Shown: piece after piece, positions 60,761 through 64,000 of the stretch
Layout: each line of letters begins with the position of its first letter
Position numbering within the stretch: the first letter of the stretch is position 1
NCBI RefSeq assembly: GCF_000982955.1
Contig: NZ_KQ058845.1
Coordinates: 1-64,000, forward strand
Length of the DNA: 64,000 nucleotides
Direction of reading: 5' to 3'
From: Micromonospora sp. HK10
GTDB taxonomy: Bacteria; Actinomycetota; Actinomycetes; Mycobacteriales; Micromonosporaceae
Position numbers and translations under genes: made by a program
The notes under the pieces: model-generated
Seen by the model: only the letters and a program-made list of their open reading frames with translations
Told to the model about the DNA's origin: nothing
Database searches by the model: none

Positions 60761-61318
60761 TCAGCCGGTCCTCCGGCTCGCAGCGCAGCCGACCCGCTTC
60801 CGGATCGTGGCCGCGCGAACCGGAACCGGGGCCGCCGGCACGTCGAGGAGGTCGAAGCCGACGTCGCGGTAGGTCAGTTCATGAATCCGTTCGAAGGCGA
60901 GCGAGTCCGCGAAGCTGATCCGGCGGGCGGCGGTGGTCTGGATGAAGCCCAGGTGCCGTACGAAGAAGACGGTCCGCTCGTACCAACGCTCGGCCACCAG
61001 GCGTTCGATCTCGTCGAGCAGGTGGCGCGGTGCGGGCAGGTCGAGGTACCGGCACAGGGCCAACGTGCAGACCGGTGAACGGTCGAAGAACACCACCCCG
61101 TGGGGCTGCCCGGTCGCGTGCTGCCTGCTCCGCTGAAGGTCCAGCACCCGGTCGACGAAACCGGGTTCCTGCCATGGCTCCGGCCGGCCGAGCGCCTGCT
61201 GGAGTGCGATGACGTCCGTCGCGGCCTCCTCGACGACGGCGTAGCCGTCGATCTCCAGCTGGCGCAGGACGGCCGTCTTACCCGATCCGGGCGTGCCGGT
61301 GAGGATGTACGCGGGCAT
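60761..61318 (-). CDS. AAA_28-type ATP-binding protein
   Basis: 185 residues. Walker A is YILTGTPGSGKTAVLRQL at the N-terminus, followed by VVEEAATDVIALQQA, HGVVFFDRSPVCTLAL (Walker B-like) and ARRISFADSLAFERIHELTY. It belongs to a group of small kinase-like P-loop proteins of unclear substrate. Convergent with the methyltransferase, with no bases between the stops. Confidence 0.85.
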   Translation of the reverse strand: MPAYILTGTPGSGKTAVLRQLEIDGYAVVEEAATDVIALQQALGRPEPWQEPGFVDRVLDLQRSRQHATGQPHGVVFFDRSPVCTLALCRYLDLPAPRHLLDEIERLVAERWYERTVFFVRHLGFIQTTAARRISFADSLAFERIHELTYRDVGFDLLDVPAAPVPVRAATIRKRVGCAASRRTG

Positions 61319-61422
61319 GGTCCCTCCAAGGACGTGACAGGCCGGTGACGCCTCGGGCCGACCGTCGACCCGAGTCGTGAGATGCGTTGGCGTTCATCGA
61401 TGTGTGCGTGCATCGTCGAGGT

Positions 61423-62619
61423 ATGACAGGCGTTTCCCCGTCCTCGCTGTTCCGCCGTCTGCGGCCGGGTCTGCCGGCCGCCGTCGTGCTCTCGACGGCG
61501 GTGCTCGGCACCGCGCTGGTCGCGGTGCCCGCGGCCGACGCCGGTGCGGCGGCGCCCGGCGGCCGTCCCGGGCTCGCCCCGGCGCCAGGTGCGGCCGTGG
61601 TCTCCGTCGCCGAGCCGAGCGGGACCGCGTCGCCGACGCCGGGCACGCCGGGCACGCCGACCACGCCGGGCACCTCGCCCTTCCCGCCGAGCGCGCCCAC
61701 GAACCTGACCGCCAGCGAGGTACGGTCCACCGCGGTCACCCTGACCTGGACGGCCGCCACGCCCGGCTGTTGCGCCATCGCCGGCTACGACATCACGTAC
61801 TACCAGGCGTTCGACGACGTCATCTACAGCGCCAGCGTCGGGGTCGTCACCACCACCACGATCACCGCCTACCTCCGGCCGGGCGGGCAGTACTCGTTCC
61901 GGGTGAGCGCCCGGGACAGCCTCGGACACCGCTCGGTCGCCACGGACACGCTGACCGTGGTCACCCCGGTGACGGACACCGGCCCGGACACCACGCCGCC
62001 GAGCGCCCCGCAGGCCCTGACCGTCGGCGAGGTGACCGCGTCGACCGGCACGCTGTCCTGGTCGCCGTCGACGGACAACGTCGGCGTGCTCGGGTACAAC
62101 GTCTACCAGTTCGACGGCTGGTTCACCTCGCGGCTGATCGCCACCGTACCGGGTACGACGTACACGACCTCGCTGCCGGCGGAGACGCCGCTGCGCAACC
62201 TGTACTACGTACGGGCCCGGGACGCGGTGGGCAATGTGTCGATCGCGTCCAACACGGTCAGTCTGCCCACCACGTCCTCTCCGTCGCCCCCGCCGCCCTC
62301 GACCTGCCAGGTGACCTACCGGAACCAGTCCGAGTGGCAGGGCGGTTTCGTGGCAACGGTGACGGTCCGGAACACCGGGACGGCGCCGGTCGACGGCTGG
62401 ATCGTCACCTTCGGCTATCCGGGTGACCAGCAGGTCACCTCGTCGTGGAACGCCACGGTGGGTCAGACCGGCGCCACCGTGACCGCCCGCAACGTCGACT
62501 GGAACCGCGTCCTCGCGCCGAACGGCTCGGCGACCTTCGGCGTCCAGGGGCGGTGGGGCGCCAGCGACGCGCCGCCGACCGCGTTCTCGGTGAACGGCGC
62601 GCCCTGTGCCGTGGGCTGA
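61423..62619 (+). CDS. Secreted protein with two FN3 domains and a CBM2 cellulose-binding module
   Basis: 398 residues. A signal peptide (RPGLPAAVVLSTAVLGTALV) ends near ADAGAAA and is followed by a Pro/Thr linker (SPTPGTPGTPTTPGTSP). Two fibronectin-III domains follow (SAPTNLTASEVRSTAVTLTW and SAPQALTVGEVTASTGTLSW), then a Ser/Pro linker and a C-terminal CBM2. The CBM2 has Trp residues in SEWQGGFVATVTVRNTG, VTSSWNATV and VDWNRVL, and Cys near both ends. No catalytic domain, so it is a carbohydrate-binding helper, perhaps for the GH53 enzyme 22 bp downstream. The ATG at 61423 has GAGGT close upstream. Confidence 0.88.
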   Translation: MTGVSPSSLFRRLRPGLPAAVVLSTAVLGTALVAVPAADAGAAAPGGRPGLAPAPGAAVVSVAEPSGTASPTPGTPGTPTTPGTSPFPPSAPTNLTASEVRSTAVTLTWTAATPGCCAIAGYDITYYQAFDDVIYSASVGVVTTTTITAYLRPGGQYSFRVSARDSLGHRSVATDTLTVVTPVTDTGPDTTPPSAPQALTVGEVTASTGTLSWSPSTDNVGVLGYNVYQFDGWFTSRLIATVPGTTYTTSLPAETPLRNLYYVRARDAVGNVSIASNTVSLPTTSSPSPPPPSTCQVTYRNQSEWQGGFVATVTVRNTGTAPVDGWIVTFGYPGDQQVTSSWNATVGQTGATVTARNVDWNRVLAPNGSATFGVQGRWGASDAPPTAFSVNGAPCAVG

Positions 62620-62641
62620 GCCTCGCCCGGGAAGGAATCTC

Positions 62642-63778
62642 GTGAGCACCCACTCGGCCACCTGCCGTCGCCCCCGGGCCCTGATCGGGGCGGTCACGGC
62701 CGTCGTCCTCGCCGCCTCCACCACGCTCGGCGGTACGCCCGGGCCTGCCGCCGCCGCGAACACCCTCAGCATGCGCGGCGCCGACGTCTCCTCGTTGCAG
62801 CGCAGCCTGGATCTGGGCGCGCGGTACTACGACGGCAACGGCATCGCCCGCGATCCACTGGACATCCTGAAATCCGTCGGCGTCAACTACGTCCGGCTGC
62901 GCGTCTGGAACAACCCGGTCAGCGGCTACAACAACAAGAGCAAGGTGCTGGTCCAGGCGAGCGCGGCCCGGGCGAAGGGCCTCAAGGTGCTCATCGACTT
63001 CCACTACTCGGACACCTGGGCCGACCCCGGCAAGCAGTACAAGCCGGCCGCCTGGGCCGGCCACAGCCTGAGCCAGCTGCGCACCGACGTCTACACCTTC
63101 ACCTACGACGTCTGCGCGAGCCTGCGGGGGCAGGGCACCCCGCCGGACAGCGTGCAGATCGGCAACGAGATCAACGTCGGGATGCTGTGGAACGAGGGCA
63201 AGGTGGTCAACAACGACTTCGCCCCGCTGGCCAGCCTGCTGAAGCAGGGCTACAACGCGACCAAGGCGTGTGGCAGCGGCATCCCCGTCATGATCCACAC
63301 TGCCGATGCCGACAGCAACGCCAACGCGCGGTGGTTCTACGACGGCATCCGCGCCCAGGGCGTGCAGTGGGACATCACGGCGCTGTCCTACTACTGCATG
63401 TGGCACGGCACCCTGTCGAACCTGTACAACAACATCGTCGACCTGCGCGGTCGCTACGGCAAGCCGGTGGTGATCGTGGAGACCGCGTACCCCTTCACCC
63501 GGAACAACGCCGACAGTGAGCCGAACGCCATCGGCGACGCGACCTGTGACGGCATCGGCGCGACCTGGTCCGGCCAGGCCCAGGAGTTCGACTGGGTGCA
63601 GAACACCGCCCGCAACGCGGGAGCCGTCGGGGTCTTCTACTGGGAGCCGACCTGGTATGCCGTCAGCGGCAACGGCTGGGACCCGGCCAATATCAACGGC
63701 ACCGGGAACCAGTGGGACAACATGGCCGTCTTCGACTGGTTCGGCCGGGTGAATCCCGGCGTGCGCTGGACGCCCTGA
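62642..63778 (+). CDS. Secreted arabinogalactan endo-beta-1,4-galactanase (GH53)
   Basis: 378 residues. A signal peptide (ALIGAVTAVVLAASTTLGGT) ends near PAAAANT. The GH53 barrel starts MRGADVSSLQRSLDLGARYY, with VRLRVWNNP and IDFHYSDTWADPGKQ. The acid/base Glu is in VQIGNEINVGMLW and the nucleophile Glu is in VVIVETAYPF. It should cut beta-1,4-galactan side chains of plant pectin. The GTG at 62642 follows GGGAAGGA. It is probably co-transcribed with the FN3-CBM2 gene. With the GH5 enzyme nearby this forms a plant cell-wall degradation group. Confidence 0.93.
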   Translation: MSTHSATCRRPRALIGAVTAVVLAASTTLGGTPGPAAAANTLSMRGADVSSLQRSLDLGARYYDGNGIARDPLDILKSVGVNYVRLRVWNNPVSGYNNKSKVLVQASAARAKGLKVLIDFHYSDTWADPGKQYKPAAWAGHSLSQLRTDVYTFTYDVCASLRGQGTPPDSVQIGNEINVGMLWNEGKVVNNDFAPLASLLKQGYNATKACGSGIPVMIHTADADSNANARWFYDGIRAQGVQWDITALSYYCMWHGTLSNLYNNIVDLRGRYGKPVVIVETAYPFTRNNADSEPNAIGDATCDGIGATWSGQAQEFDWVQNTARNAGAVGVFYWEPTWYAVSGNGWDPANINGTGNQWDNMAVFDWFGRVNPGVRWTP

Positions 63779-63823
63779 CCCCGCATTCCTACCACCGGTC
63801 GGGCTCCGGGCGCGGGGTGCGCC

Positions 63824-63876
63824 TTGACATGCAGCCTTCCGGCTGCCTAAGTTAACAGGCAGCCGGAAGGCTGCAT
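63824..63876 (+). promoter_or_regulatory. Promoter with long inverted-repeat operator before the ArsR-type gene
   Basis: TTGACA (63824-63829) with TAAGTT at 63848-63853 gives a plausible sigma-70-type promoter. Perfect 20-base arms at 63829-63848 and 63857-63876 flank an 8-base spacer and cover it. Each arm is itself a GCAGCC/GGCTGC palindrome, so two dimers could bind. Autoregulation by the downstream repressor is likely. Confidence 0.75.
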
Positions 63877-63914
63877 GTTGAACGGTGGCGATGACCCCGG
63901 GCCCGAGGACGGAC

Positions 63915-64000
63915 ATGGACGAGGTGTTCAAGGCACTGGCCGATCCGACCCGGCGTGCGCTGCTCGACTCGCTCAACGCCCGCAACGGGCAGACGCTGCG
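63915..64000 (+). CDS. ArsR-family helix-turn-helix repressor (3' end cut by the window)
   Basis: The first 28 codons are visible: MDEVFKALADPTRRALLDSL, then NARNGQTLR. The ALADPTRRALL signature is typical of the ArsR/SmtB winged-helix family, often the type paired with a SRPBCC (AHSA1) gene. GAGGA lies five bases before the ATG. An in-frame ATG at 63891 would add eight residues. The sensor part is outside the window. Confidence 0.85.
   Translation, partial: MDEVFKALADPTRRALLDSLNARNGQTL

Noticed and set aside
60874..62772. 632-codon frame on the - strand across the ATPase and FN3-CBM2 genes
   Set aside because: Low-complexity Arg/Gly/Val composition; overlaps two genes with clear domains and signal peptide.

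Overview
The window is high-GC actinobacterial DNA, most likely from a member of the Micromonosporaceae (Micromonospora or a close relative). This rests on the codon bias, the frequent GTG starts and GTGA/ATGA gene overlaps, and a housekeeping block (pyrG, ADP-ribose pyrophosphatase, ald, xerD, parA-like, scpA, scpB, rluB-type, cmk, der) whose order largely matches that of Mycobacterium tuberculosis as I remember it. Species is not determined.

Layout. 1-12.2 kb: conserved chromosome maintenance and nucleotide metabolism genes on the + strand, with two families of short repeats that form stop/start-coupled mini-ORFs between genes, ending at tRNA-Pro(GGG). 12.4-17.7 kb: a conflict-type locus with an ankyrin/HEAT protein, a small EACC1-like membrane protein and a zinc-ribbon/TPR/CHAT protease. 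17.7-21.1 kb: a NarL-type two-component system (- strand) facing a small lipoprotein gene. 21.1-26.5 kb: a 1166-residue protein whose last 138 residues are strikingly like the animal Hedgehog signalling domain, then transposase and transporter debris and a SUKH-4 immunity-like gene.

26.6-35.1 kb: an eight-gene - strand operon (fatty acyl-AMP ligase, LysM protein, acyl carrier protein, B12/radical SAM enzyme, SDR, molybdopterin oxidoreductase, alpha/beta hydrolase, hotdog-like protein) that probably activates and tailors a carrier-bound fatty acid. 35.3-37.2 kb: leuA behind a leucine-rich leader peptide and attenuator. 37.2-47.6 kb: a cytochrome P450, a LuxR-type regulator and a tightly coupled + strand operon (DUF2000, amino-acid 2OG dioxygenase, aminotransferase, AzlC/AzlD exporter, M20 amidohydrolase, FAD amino-acid oxidase, methyltransferase, PatB-like aminotransferase). 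I read the last as a pathway for making and exporting an unusual amino acid.

47.6-52 kb: assorted accessory single genes (DinB-like, HIT-like, hydrolase, GNAT, a VOC remnant, one unknown). 52.1-54.6 kb: a caspase-like protease fused to an EAL (cyclic-di-GMP phosphodiesterase) domain, coupled to a second EACC1-like small protein. A 44-base intergenic element occurs beside both protease loci. 54.7-55.8 kb: a regular intracellular leucine-rich-repeat protein. 55.9-64 kb: polysaccharide-degrading secreted proteins (GH5 with ricin-type lectin, FN3-CBM2 protein, GH53 galactanase), a CGNR regulator/MFS pair with shared operators, a methyltransferase, an AAA ATPase, and the start of an ArsR-type repressor gene behind a 20-base-arm inverted repeat.

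The strongest candidates for something new are the Hedgehog-domain protein, the caspase-EAL/EACC1 pair, the amino-acid cluster and the coupled mini-ORF repeats. No CRISPR array, rRNA gene or intact integrase/transposase was seen.
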